Shown here: in pieces, positions 25,348-33,603 of the stretch | Layout of the letters: each line of letters opens with the position of its first letter | Position numbering within the stretch: position 1 is the first letter of the stretch | Source of the DNA: Nodosilinea sp. P-1105 | GTDB lineage: Bacteria; Cyanobacteriota; Cyanobacteriia; Phormidesmidales; Phormidesmidaceae | Direction: 5' to 3' | Assembly: GCF_012911975.1 (NCBI RefSeq) | Contig: NZ_SMDQ01000045.1 | Span: 1 to 46,793 of the forward strand | Length of the DNA stretch: 46,793 nucleotides | Position numbers and translations under genes: made by a program | The notes under the pieces: generated by a model | What the model was told of the DNA's origin: nothing | Seen by the model: only the letters and a program-made list of their open reading frames with translations | Database searches by the model: none

Positions 25348-26877
25348 ATGCCAGACACTCCGCAACCATCGTTCCCTCGCCCCGGCCAAACCACTGAACA
25401 TAGTTTAAGTACGCCCCAGGGAGACCTGGCCTATACCGCTACCGCCGGATGGCAACCCCTTTACGAAAACGATAAACCCATTGCCCAGCTTTTTCATGTG
25501 GCTTACACCGTCTCTGGGCAGGAGCCAGCCACGCGACCAATTACCTTTGTCTTTAATGGCGGGCCTGGGGCGGCTTCTGCCTATCTGCACATGGGGGCTT
25601 TAGGGCCTAAGCGAGTGGCGTTTAACCCCGACGGCAGTCTACCCAGGCCGCCAGTCACGGTGGTGGATAACGGTGAGACCTGGCTGGGTTTCACTGATTT
25701 GGTGTTTATTGATCCTCTCGGCACAGGCTTTAGCCGCACCCAGCCTAACCAGGACAAATCAGACCAGGACAAATCAGACAAAGGGGAGAAAACCCGTAAT
25801 CAAACGGATAAATCTGCCGAGAATGGGGAGAAGCCTGACCCAGAGCAGGCGAAAAAATTTTGGGAGGTGGAGCGGGATCTCAATGCCCTGGGGGAATTCA
25901 TTCAGGGCTATCTGTCCCGTAACCACCGCTGGTTGTCCCCGGTGTTCATTGCTGGGGAGAGCTATGGCGGCTTTCGAGTGGCGAAACTGGCCCGCAAGCT
26001 ACAACAGGATTATGGTGTTGGCCTCTGTGGTGCGATTTTAATTTCCCCGGTGATGGAATTTGAGTTGCTGTGGGGTAGCGACTACACTCTCAGTGGCTGG
26101 GCGACAGCGCTACCCTCCATGGCGGCGGCGGCGGCCCATCACGGACGACTGGCTGAAGACACCTCTCCTGAGGCCCAGGCAGCCCAGGCGGAGACGTTTG
26201 TCCGAGAGACTTATCTGCCGTTTTTGGCCATGGGGACGCTGATGGCTGAGCCCGATCGCCAGCGGGTCTATGGTCAGCTGGCTGACTTGGTTGGGTTGCC
26301 CCTGGAGGTGGTCCAACGGCATCGGGGCCGGATTGATATCTCGATTTTTGCCCGCGAACTCCTGCGGGATCAAGAACGCATCCTGGGTCTCTACGATGCT
26401 TCAGTGGTGGCGATTGACCCTTTCCCAGATCGGCTACTAAGCGAAGGCACAGACCCCACCCTGGAAGGGCTAGATCGGCTGTTTACCGGGGCGATCAACA
26501 GCCATTTGCGCACCACCCTGGGGGTTGAAACTCCCTTAACTTACAACCTGCTGAGTATGGACGTGTTTAGGGCCTGGCGGTTTCTAGCCGACACCAGTCC
26601 CTTTAAGCAGGGGTTTGTCGGCTCGGCAGATGATCTGCGGATTGGCATGACCTTGAACCCCCATATGCAGGTGTACATTTCCCACGGTATTTTTGACTTG
26701 GTGACGCCCTATTTTTCATCCAATTTCTTGGCCAACTTGATGCACCTCAACCCGGCCATTGCCGCCAACCTAACCCTGCGTCACTTTAGGGGAGGCCACA
26801 TGTTCTACACCTGGGAGTCGTCGCGGCAGCAGTGGCAGGCCGAAATGAAGGAGTTTTATCAGCAGGCGGTGGCATAG
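25348..26877 (+). CDS. S10 family serine carboxypeptidase-like protein
   Basis: 509 residues, alpha/beta hydrolase fold. The oxyanion segment FVFNGGPGAASAYLHMGALG and catalytic Ser205 in GESYGG are clear. The Asp is probably in SHGIFDLVTPY and the His in RGGHMFYTWE near the C-terminus. No signal peptide is visible, so a cytoplasmic location is likely, unlike the eukaryotic enzymes. An inserted Lys/Asp/Gln-rich segment at about 134-163 is encoded partly by a 15-bp tandem repeat (25750-25779). Substrate is unknown. Confidence 0.87.
   Translation: MPDTPQPSFPRPGQTTEHSLSTPQGDLAYTATAGWQPLYENDKPIAQLFHVAYTVSGQEPATRPITFVFNGGPGAASAYLHMGALGPKRVAFNPDGSLPRPPVTVVDNGETWLGFTDLVFIDPLGTGFSRTQPNQDKSDQDKSDKGEKTRNQTDKSAENGEKPDPEQAKKFWEVERDLNALGEFIQGYLSRNHRWLSPVFIAGESYGGFRVAKLARKLQQDYGVGLCGAILISPVMEFELLWGSDYTLSGWATALPSMAAAAAHHGRLAEDTSPEAQAAQAETFVRETYLPFLAMGTLMAEPDRQRVYGQLADLVGLPLEVVQRHRGRIDISIFARELLRDQERILGLYDASVVAIDPFPDRLLSEGTDPTLEGLDRLFTGAINSHLRTTLGVETPLTYNLLSMDVFRAWRFLADTSPFKQGFVGSADDLRIGMTLNPHMQVYISHGIFDLVTPYFSSNFLANLMHLNPAIAANLTLRHFRGGHMFYTWESSRQQWQAEMKEFYQQAVA
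25750..25779 (+). repeat. 15-bp tandem repeat inside the S10 peptidase gene
   Basis: CAGGACAAATCAGAC occurs at 25750-25764 and 25765-25779, in frame. It encodes the DKSDQDKSD part of a charged, probably disordered insert. Confidence 0.8.
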
Positions 26878-27037
26878 GCATGGCTCAAGAACGAAAATAA
26901 AAGAACGAAAACAGAAAACCGGTCATTAAACCGGCCATTCTGTGGCGGTCGTCCGTGCTGTTAGCCCCCCAGCTTTTTGGGTAAAACAGAAGATAGAGTT
27001 GTGTTGTTCTAGGGAGTCATACGGCCCAGTCGGTGTA

Positions 27038-27322
27038 ATGGATTTAGCGCTACTACTTGCGATCGCCCTGATTGTCGGTATTTTTTTCTGGCTCAGGCGC
27101 TATCAAGGCTCAAAACGCTGGCGATCGCGATCGCTAAGCCCCACCGGATCCAGTCAGTCGGTGCGCAGTCAGACCCAGCGTCAACTGCTGCGCCTGGTGG
27201 GGGGCAATCGAGCGGTGGCCGAGCGACTGGTGGAACAGGTGCAACTGCGCAACCCCAACCACAGTCAGCAGTGGTGTTGGGAAAAGGCGATTTATGACAT
27301 TCAGCGCGATCGCCGAACTTAG
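27038..27322 (+). CDS. Small hypothetical protein with N-terminal membrane helix
   Basis: 94 residues from ATG 27038; the frame extends upstream, but that part lacks coding character. One hydrophobic helix (MDLALLLAIALIVGIFFWL) is followed by a basic linker (RRYQGSKRWRSRS) and a compact helical domain of about 45 residues (RQLLRLVGGNRAVAERLVEQ, then NPNHSQQWCWEKAIYDIQRD). I recognise this layout as a conserved cyanobacterial small protein of unknown function. Its last 4 nt overlap the convergent gene ending at 27319. Confidence 0.75.
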   Translation: MDLALLLAIALIVGIFFWLRRYQGSKRWRSRSLSPTGSSQSVRSQTQRQLLRLVGGNRAVAERLVEQVQLRNPNHSQQWCWEKAIYDIQRDRRT

Positions 27323-27816
27323 GAAATGTTCTCCTTGAAGCCCCAAGCTAAGGTCCCATGGACCAGCCCAGGACCGAGTATACCGCTGGTGATCGCTACT
27401 GCGCCAAACATGGGACGGCCTAGCAACGCTAACCCTCCCAAAGAAATTAGGCCTGTCAGGAAACAGCTACCACCTAAGGCGAGAGCCTGAATCCAGCCAG
27501 CCTGAACTCTATAGGAACAAGAGCTACGGCCTAAAGCCATGGACCAGGCTCCGGTAATCCCACCGATCCATACCCATAACGGTAGATACAGATTTAGATA
27601 GGCCAAGACCTCCTGGGACTGTAAAGTCTTAGGAGCCAAACACCGTAACCAAAACAGGGTAGATAGCGGTACTGCCCCTAAACCGATGACTACACTCAAT
27701 AGCAATCGCCCTCCGGTCAGCCAGGAGAATGATCCCTTGAATGCTAACCCTACAGCCCCAATCGCCCCTAAGGCAGCAAATACTAGCGTGAGTCCACCCA
27801 TCACATCGATGTTCAA
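27319..27816 (-). CDS. Hypothetical four- to five-helix membrane protein
   Basis: 165 residues with hydrophobic helices at about 6-28, 36-57, 78-97, 108-132 and 137-158. No motif is recognised. It lies 12 nt after nadK on the same strand, so it may be the last gene of the ndh-nadK unit. It converges on the small protein gene with a 4-nt overlap. A member of this position with a role in NDH-1 is conceivable but unsupported. Confidence 0.65.
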   Translation of the reverse strand: MNIDVMGGLTLVFAALGAIGAVGLAFKGSFSWLTGGRLLLSVVIGLGAVPLSTLFWLRCLAPKTLQSQEVLAYLNLYLPLWVWIGGITGAWSMALGRSSCSYRVQAGWIQALALGGSCFLTGLISLGGLALLGRPMFGAVAITSGILGPGLVHGTLAWGFKENIS

Positions 27817-27828
27817 CCGCTATGCCTT

Positions 27829-28749
27829 TTAATTACGATGATTATTAGCATAGCTAATCCGGGTACCGGCCCAGTTGAGCTTATTGCGCAGGGTGCCGTA
27901 GTACGAGTAATCTTGCCGCAAAATAATAAACTGGGTCATATGTTCGGCAATGCTGACATCCACCCGTTGCCCCGGCCAAATAGCGGTACCCATAATCCCG
28001 TCGGTCCACAGCTTCGTACTCAGGTCAGGGTCTGCCAGGGGCCACACACTCACCACCGAACCCGGGGGCAAAACAATCGGGCGGCTAGACAGACTCAACG
28101 GACAGATGGGCGTGACCACAATCGCATCCATGCCGGGGTGAATAATCGGCCCCCCCGCCGCCACGGTATACCCCGTAGACCCAGTGGGCGTGCTGATTAA
28201 GAGCCCATCCCCCTGGTACTGATCCACCACCTCGCCATCGATTTCCATTTCGAGAATGGAGGTGATCATGCGGTCGGGCGAGGCGGGCTTCACAGCCATC
28301 TCGTTCAGGGCAATGAATGGATCACTCACAGGCTCTCGGTTAATGCGGTTGCCCTCAAAAATCTGAGCTTGCAGCATCATCCGCCGCTGCACCGCGAATT
28401 GATCATTCAACAACCGCTGCCACACCGCCTCGGTGTCATCCATTTGCTCCGAACTTTCGGTCAAAAACCCGAGATGTCCCCCAATATTGACCGCCAAAAT
28501 GGGGATACCTTCTGGAGCCAGGTGGCGGGCTGCGGTCAGGGCCGTGCCATCGCCACCAAAGACCACGGCCAGGTCAATCGGCTGGCTAACGGAGGCCAAA
28601 AACACAGGGTAAGGGTTGTCCTTGGGGCCGCTGGGGCCACGTAACACCTTAATACCCAGGGTTTCTAACTGACGGGCACAGGTCTCAGCCCACTGCTGAC
28701 TGAGGCGATTCCTGGCTTTATGGACGATGATGACTTGGTTAAGCTGCAC
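27829..28749 (-). CDS. nadK: NAD kinase
   Basis: 306 residues. It phosphorylates NAD+ to NADP+ using ATP or polyphosphate in the cytoplasm. Motifs are VFGGDGTALTAAR (catalytic GGDG), NIGGHLGFLT, ALNEMAV and STPTGSTGY. It follows ndhE after only 7 nt, so it is probably cotranscribed with ndhA-I-G-E. This links NADP+ supply to NDH-1, an arrangement repeatedly seen in cyanobacteria. Confidence 0.95.
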   Translation of the reverse strand: MQLNQVIIVHKARNRLSQQWAETCARQLETLGIKVLRGPSGPKDNPYPVFLASVSQPIDLAVVFGGDGTALTAARHLAPEGIPILAVNIGGHLGFLTESSEQMDDTEAVWQRLLNDQFAVQRRMMLQAQIFEGNRINREPVSDPFIALNEMAVKPASPDRMITSILEMEIDGEVVDQYQGDGLLISTPTGSTGYTVAAGGPIIHPGMDAIVVTPICPLSLSSRPIVLPPGSVVSVWPLADPDLSTKLWTDGIMGTAIWPGQRVDVSIAEHMTQFIILRQDYSYYGTLRNKLNWAGTRISYANNHRN

Positions 28750-28756
28750 ATTAGCC

Positions 28757-29062
28757 CTACCACTTCAGTAGATTGAACTGTTCCATATCTACCGTATCTC
28801 GGTTGCGGTAAATCGATAAAACGATCGCCAAGCCCACAGCCGACTCGGCAGCGGCAATACTAATTACAAACACGGCAAAAACCTGACCATTGACCCCCAC
28901 CGGGTCTAGGTAATTAGAGAAGGCCATGAGATTCAGGTTGACCGCATTCAGCATTAGCTCAATGGACATCAGGACCCGAATCACATTACGGCTGGTGACA
29001 AGTCCATAGACACCAATACAGAAGAGGGCCGCTGCGGTTAGTAAAAAATACTCTAGTTGCAT
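28757..29062 (-). CDS. ndhE: NAD(P)H-quinone oxidoreductase subunit 4L
   Basis: 101 residues with three transmembrane helices, the NuoK-type subunit of the NDH-1 membrane arm. [13 protein letters not shown] carries the conserved Glu in TM2, and [19 protein letters not shown] the conserved Glu in TM3, both in the proton-conducting path. Located in thylakoid and plasma membranes for respiration and cyclic electron flow. Confidence 0.95.
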   Translation of the reverse strand: MQLEYFLLTAAALFCIGVYGLVTSRNVIRVLMSIELMLNAVNLNLMAFSNYLDPVGVNGQVFAVFVISIAAAESAVGLAIVLSIYRNRDTVDMEQFNLLKW

Positions 29063-29207
29063 GGGGTGATGGATTCAGGGCTAATGGGTCAAACCGGAAA
29101 ATAGCTAGAACTACCGGGTATCAATCTGATGCCTGTGGCGAGTCAGCCAGGGGCAACACTCAAAGGGTCGGAGTCAGGCTGCCGTTACAGCATAGCCGGT
29201 GCCAAGG

Positions 29208-29828
29208 CTATGCGTCAGAATCTGAGGTATTCGCGGCAACTGAAGAGACCAACTGCCGGGGACGCTCGGGCAATTGCAAAGCTTCTGACTCATCTTCACC
29301 GGGTAGGGTATCCGGGATCAGCTCGCGGCGGGCTAAGACAATGGCCCCAATCAAGGCAATCAACAGAAGTACCGACGCTAGCTCGAAGGCTAATAGATAG
29401 TCGGTGAAGAAATGCTTGCCGATTTCCACAATTGCCTGGTCACCCACTGGCATTTCAGGGGAGAAGGCCCAGGAAGTCTTGAATACCGTAGCCGTTAGGA
29501 GGGCAAACAAACCGGCACAGACTGCTCCGGTAGCGGCTTTACCCACCCAAGCGGACTTAACCGGCAAAAAAGGTTGCTGTTTATTTACCAGCATGATCCC
29601 AAATAAAATTAGGACGCTCACTGCGCCTACATACACCAGTACTTGGGCAGCAGCTACGAATCCGGCATTGAGCAAAATGAACATGCCAGACATGCTGAGA
29701 AACACGCCCCCCAGCAAAAAGGCAGAATAAACAATATTCTCAAGCAGGACAACCCCTAAGGCGCCTCCCAGCATCATGATCGCTAGCAAGCCGAAGGCAA
29801 CCAGCTGAACCCCTTCCGATAACGTCAC
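29208..29828 (-). CDS. ndhG: NAD(P)H-quinone oxidoreductase subunit 6
   Basis: 206 residues with five transmembrane helices, NuoJ-type. GVFLSMSGMFILLNAGFVAAAQVLVYVGA (two adjoining segments) is the conserved TM3 region with a pi-bulge. The C-terminal tail is hydrophilic and variable. It lies between ndhI and ndhE, with unusually long gaps of 157 and 145 nt; one gap holds a REP-like palindrome at 29929-29950. Confidence 0.94.
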   Translation of the reverse strand: MTLSEGVQLVAFGLLAIMMLGGALGVVLLENIVYSAFLLGGVFLSMSGMFILLNAGFVAAAQVLVYVGAVSVLILFGIMLVNKQQPFLPVKSAWVGKAATGAVCAGLFALLTATVFKTSWAFSPEMPVGDQAIVEIGKHFFTDYLLAFELASVLLLIALIGAIVLARRELIPDTLPGEDESEALQLPERPRQLVSSVAANTSDSDA

Positions 29829-29928
29829 AACTTGGACTCCTAGTTCACAAACAGTGCAATCTAAATAACGGGCAGAACCAACTCAGATTAGTCCTTAGGT
29901 GATTTTCGAGCAAGCAGATCCTCGCTTT

Positions 29929-29950
29929 CGTAGGGTGGGCAATGCCCACC
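29929..29950. repeat. REP-like palindrome, copy 2, between ndhI and ndhG
   Basis: CGTAGGGTGGGC (29929-29940), AAT, GCCCACC (29944-29950). It has the same core as the inverted copy at 276-297 (CGTAGGGTGGGC-TCT-GCCCACC on the minus strand). Its position inside an operon suggests an effect on mRNA processing or simple repeat insertion. Confidence 0.6.
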
Positions 29951-29985
29951 ACTCAGTAGGACACGGTTTGAGCGTCACCTTCAAG

Positions 29986-30606
29986 CTAGTCCTTTGCCTC
30001 TTTCGACTCAGCCGCTTCGGGCTCCTGAGGCATGGCATCTAGAATTTCCTGGGGCAGCTGGCCAGCCCGTCGAGAGTTGGCCGGTAGATCGTGAGGATCC
30101 AGGACACCCTTGGGTAAGTAGGCTAGCTCCCGCAGGGGGGTCACCATCGGATCTTGGGTGACCTTGTAGGGTAAGCGGCCTAGAGCCACGTTGTCATAAT
30201 TTAGTTCGTGGCGATCGTAAGACGCTAGCTCATACTCTTCTGTCATCGACAAGCAGTTTGTGGGGCAGTATTCCACACAATTACCACAAAATATACAGAC
30301 CCCAAAGTCGATACTGTAGTGCTTGAGGTTCTTTTTCTTACTGGCCTTGTCAAACTCCCAATCCACCACAGGTAAGTTGATCGGGCAGACGCGCACACAG
30401 ACTTCACAGGAAATACACTTGTCAAATTCGAAGTGAATCCGGCCCCGATACCGCTCCGAGGGAATTAACTTCTCGTAGGGGTACTGAACCGTGACTGGAC
30501 GACGACTCATATGGTCGAAGGTAACCGATAGCCCCTGGCCAATGTATTTAGCCGCCTGGAAGCTTTCTTTGGCATAGTCGCCGACTTGTTTTAGAAAACC
30601 CAGCAT
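29986..30606 (-). CDS. ndhI: NAD(P)H-quinone oxidoreductase subunit I
   Basis: 206-residue peripheral subunit with two [4Fe-4S] clusters bound by [12 protein letters not shown] and [12 protein letters not shown]. It connects the peripheral arm to the quinone site. In cyanobacteria the electron donor is reduced ferredoxin. The acidic C-terminal extension is typical of cyanobacteria. It follows ndhA after 65 nt. Confidence 0.96.
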   Translation of the reverse strand: MLGFLKQVGDYAKESFQAAKYIGQGLSVTFDHMSRRPVTVQYPYEKLIPSERYRGRIHFEFDKCISCEVCVRVCPINLPVVDWEFDKASKKKNLKHYSIDFGVCIFCGNCVEYCPTNCLSMTEEYELASYDRHELNYDNVALGRLPYKVTQDPMVTPLRELAYLPKGVLDPHDLPANSRRAGQLPQEILDAMPQEPEAAESKEAKD

Positions 30607-30671
30607 CGGGTTAACCTCCAGAGTTCTACAGAATCATTAGGGTAGTTGAAAGCGATCGCGACCAGGGAGGG

Positions 30672-31790
30672 TCAGCCGCCAAAGGCCACGGGAAAGGTAA
30701 GCTTGAGGGCAGCGGTGAGCAGTAGATTCACCAATGAAACAGGCAGCAGGAATTTCCAGCCGAAGTCAAGCAGTTGGTCAATCCGTACCCGGGGTACCGT
30801 CCAACGCAGCAGGATGGCGATAAACACCAAGGCATAGGCCTTGAAGACGGTCATCATAATGCCAATCGCGGCTGTGATCACCTGTAACCAGGGGGTCGTT
30901 TCGCTGATGCCTAGCAGGCCCGAAATCCAGGTCACCGATACCGGAAACTCCCAACCCCCTAAGTACAGGATAGAAACAATTAGCGCTGATAGCACAAGGT
31001 TGACATAGGAACCCACGTAAAACAGGCCAAACTTCATGCCGGTGTACTCGGTCTGGTAACCTGCCACGAGTTCCTCTTCGGCTTCGGGCAAGTCAAAGGG
31101 AAGTCGCTCACATTCAGCCAGGGCCGCGATCCAGAAAATTAAAAAGCCAGCGGGCTGCCGCCAAATATTCCATCCCAAGATGCCATAGCCAGACTGCTGA
31201 TTCACAATGTCAATGGTGCTGAGACTATTGGACATCAACACCACCGCCAGAACCGCCAGAGCCATGGGGATCTCGTAGCTAATCGATTGAGCCGCCGCCC
31301 GCAGCCCCCCTAACAACGAGTACTTGTTGTTGGAAGAGTAGCCAGCCATCAACAGGCCGATGGGGGCAATGCTGGACAGGGCAATCCAGAGGAATATGCC
31401 GACGCCAATGTCGGTGATCACCATGTTCTGGCCAAAAGGCACAATCAGAAATGACAGAAACACGGGGATAACGACAATCGCTGGACCGAGGGTGAACAGC
31501 CAAGGATCGGCTTTGGCGGGGGTGATGTCTTCTTTAAAGATCAGCTTGATGCCGTCAGCGGCGGCTTGCAGAGTGCCTAAGGGGCCGGCATACTCTGGGC
31601 CAATGCGCTGCTGCGCTGCGGCCGAAATTTTACGCTCTAGCCAGACGGTGACGAAAATACTGACGGTGGCTGCCACCAAAATTACCCCCATGGGCAATGG
31701 CAACCAGAGGGTTTTGGCAACGCCGGGGGAAAACCCCAGGTCAACCATGGCCCTGATAAAGCTACCCTGTAGGTCGATTCCTTGATTCAT
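30672..31790 (-). CDS. ndhA: NAD(P)H-quinone oxidoreductase subunit 1
   Basis: 372 residues with eight or nine transmembrane helices, NuoH-type. The quinone-chamber loop includes [19 protein letters not shown], and the second loop [20 protein letters not shown] carries the conserved acidic cluster. It is the first gene of ndhA-I-G-E-nadK. The gltA terminator at 31991-32016 separates it from citrate synthase upstream. Confidence 0.96.
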   Translation of the reverse strand: MNQGIDLQGSFIRAMVDLGFSPGVAKTLWLPLPMGVILVAATVSIFVTVWLERKISAAAQQRIGPEYAGPLGTLQAAADGIKLIFKEDITPAKADPWLFTLGPAIVVIPVFLSFLIVPFGQNMVITDIGVGIFLWIALSSIAPIGLLMAGYSSNNKYSLLGGLRAAAQSISYEIPMALAVLAVVLMSNSLSTIDIVNQQSGYGILGWNIWRQPAGFLIFWIAALAECERLPFDLPEAEEELVAGYQTEYTGMKFGLFYVGSYVNLVLSALIVSILYLGGWEFPVSVTWISGLLGISETTPWLQVITAAIGIMMTVFKAYALVFIAILLRWTVPRVRIDQLLDFGWKFLLPVSLVNLLLTAALKLTFPVAFGG

Positions 31791-32089
31791 CTATCAGCCT
31801 TTCGCAGCATCGCTATTCACTTTAACCTAAGTCCTGAGCGGAAAGGGTGTATCCCAGCAAACTTGCGATAGATTCCGATCGCGATCGCCCATTGAACTGC
31901 CCATCTAGGTTAAAACGGATACCATAACAATGATCTAGGTACTGTTGGAGCGGCTCCTACTTCAAGCTCCCACTTCAGGCCCAAATAAAAGCCCCCCAGT
32001 AAAACACTGGAGGGGCAGGAGTTCCTGAAAATCGTCACTAGACTTATGATCTCCCCTTTCCGTATAAGTGCCCAGGGGGGTGTGACCCA
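31791..32089. other. Intergenic region between gltA and ndhA
   Basis: About 300 nt with no gene. It contains the gltA terminator (31991-32016), overlapping HIP1-type sequence near 31878-31888, and presumably the ndhA promoter. No further structure stood out. Confidence 0.5.
31991..32016 (-). terminator. Rho-independent terminator of gltA
   Basis: On the minus strand GCCCCTCCAGT pairs with ACTGGGGGGC (one bulge) across a 5-nt loop, followed by TTTTATTTGG. It lies 74 nt after the gltA stop. Confidence 0.8.
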
Positions 32090-33271
32090 TCAGGAGGGTA
32101 CGGCCATTTGAAAGCCCTGCTTGTCCCAAATTTGGGGGCGATCGGCGATATCGACGTAGGTTTGGTTGCGGGGGCCTGTGTAAATTTGCGTAGGCCTAAA
32201 GATGCGATTTTCGCCAATTTGCTCTTTCCAGTGGGCCAACCAACCCGCCACCCGGGAGATGGCAAACACAGGGGTAAACAGGTCCACAGGAATCCCTAGC
32301 TTGCGGTACACCAGCCCGGAATAGAAGTCGACATTCGGGTAAATCCCTTTATGGCCCAGCTTTTCAGACACCACCTGCTCCATTTCTAAGGCAATGGCGT
32401 AGTACTCATCCTGACCAAATTTTTCAAACAGCTGCTCAGCTAGTTTCTGCAAAATGGTGGCCCGGGGATCTTTCACCTTGTATACCCGGTGGCCAAAGCC
32501 CATAATTTTAGACTTCTCGGCAATGCACCGCTCCACAAAGGGGCGGACATTGTCCACCGAGCCAATCTGTTGCAGCATCTCGATCACCTCTTCGTTAGCT
32601 CCACCATGCAGGGGGCCAGCCAGGGTGCCCACCGCTGATGCGATCACCGCATAGGGATCGGTTAGGGTAGAGGCGGTCACCATGGCTGAAAAAGTGGAGG
32701 CGTTAATGGTGTGTTCAGCGTGGAGGGTGAGGCAAATATCAAAAATACGAGCCGCCAGGGGATCGGGCTCCCGCTCGTTTAACATGTAGAGAAAGTTAGC
32801 GGCGTAGTCCAGATCATCCCGGGGCTGGACGGGGTCATTGCCTTTGCGCATCAGCTGAAAGGCGGCCACCATGGTGGGAATTTTGGCTAGCAGCCGCACT
32901 ACGGCCTGCTGAATATAGACTGGATTATCCAGGGCGCGACGGGAATAGAACAAACCTAGGGCTGCTGCACAGGCCTGTAGCGCATCCATCGGATGGCCAC
33001 TTTCAGGAAAACATTTCATCATGTCCCGAATCCGATACTTGAGGCGGCGATGATAGCGGATTTCATGCTCGAAGGCGGCCAGTTCGCTCTTGGAGGGTAG
33101 CCCTCCCCAAATCAATAGGTACGATGTTTCTAGGAATGTACTGCGCTGGGCTAGTTCTTCGATATTAATGCCGCGATATTCCAGGATGCCCGCCTGGCCA
33201 TCCACAAAGCTGATGCTTGACTGGGTGGCCGGTACGCCTTCCAGGCCAGGTCTGTACTCACATACGGTCAT
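32090..33271 (-). CDS. gltA: Citrate synthase
   Basis: 393 residues. It condenses acetyl-CoA and oxaloacetate to citrate. Catalytic blocks are HAEHTINASTFS, GPLHGGANE, MGFGHRVYK and VDFYSGLVY (catalytic Asp), with the closing Arg in RVAGWLAHW. It lacks the N-terminal extension of the NADH-inhibited hexameric enzymes and so is the short citrate synthase type. With the decarboxylase/SSADH pair at 871-3976, the window encodes both entry and closure of the cyanobacterial TCA cycle. Confidence 0.96.
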   Translation of the reverse strand: MTVCEYRPGLEGVPATQSSISFVDGQAGILEYRGINIEELAQRSTFLETSYLLIWGGLPSKSELAAFEHEIRYHRRLKYRIRDMMKCFPESGHPMDALQACAAALGLFYSRRALDNPVYIQQAVVRLLAKIPTMVAAFQLMRKGNDPVQPRDDLDYAANFLYMLNEREPDPLAARIFDICLTLHAEHTINASTFSAMVTASTLTDPYAVIASAVGTLAGPLHGGANEEVIEMLQQIGSVDNVRPFVERCIAEKSKIMGFGHRVYKVKDPRATILQKLAEQLFEKFGQDEYYAIALEMEQVVSEKLGHKGIYPNVDFYSGLVYRKLGIPVDLFTPVFAISRVAGWLAHWKEQIGENRIFRPTQIYTGPRNQTYVDIADRPQIWDKQGFQMAVPS

Positions 33272-33422
33272 AGATCATTGCTCCCATTCGCTGATTCATG
33301 ATTCCAAGGGGGATGAGAGCCCCGCCGTCATCAACGCTACCAAATTGTTTGTTCCCCTTAGCGATTTCCCCACAAAATTGGGCTGGGCTCAGATTACCTT
33401 ACTGAGAAACCTGCAAAGAATA

Positions 33423-33437
33423 CCCGATGACATCGGG
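33423..33437. promoter_or_regulatory. Perfect palindrome CCCGATGACATCGGG
   Basis: Two 7-nt arms with a single central base, about 150 nt upstream of the gltA start. The size and symmetry suit a dimeric repressor site. No known consensus was matched, so function is inferred only. Confidence 0.35.
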
Positions 33438-33513
33438 CATCGCAGCGGTCAACACGATCCTAGCCCTATCGCTCAGTCAATCTATTCTGATCATGGCGGG
33501 TTCTGCGAACTAG

Positions 33514-33570
33514 GGTTCACGATTTACGGTATGTGGTTTAAGGCGAACCGTAGACCGTGAACCGTAGACC
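33514..33570. repeat. Heptamer CCGTNNA repeats in a nested palindrome
   Basis: Outer arms are GGTTCACG (33514-33521)/CGTGAACC (33556-33563); inner arms are TACGGT (33525-33530)/ACCGTA (33547-33552). The right side is a run of 7-nt units (AACCGTAGACCGTGAACCGT). It belongs to the same family as 22340-22395 and 39831-39930. It lies downstream of the HTH gene end (33604) on the minus strand. Confidence 0.65.
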
Positions 33571-33603
33571 CTGTTGACCAGTCACCTCTGGTTTGACAAC
33601 CCA

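Larger units (their letters stand above)
33272..33603. other. 332-nt region upstream of gltA
   Basis: No gene is supported. It contains a 15-nt palindrome at 33423-33437 and the heptamer-repeat palindrome at 33514-33570. It should include the gltA promoter, but no clear -10/-35 pair was recognised. Confidence 0.45.
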
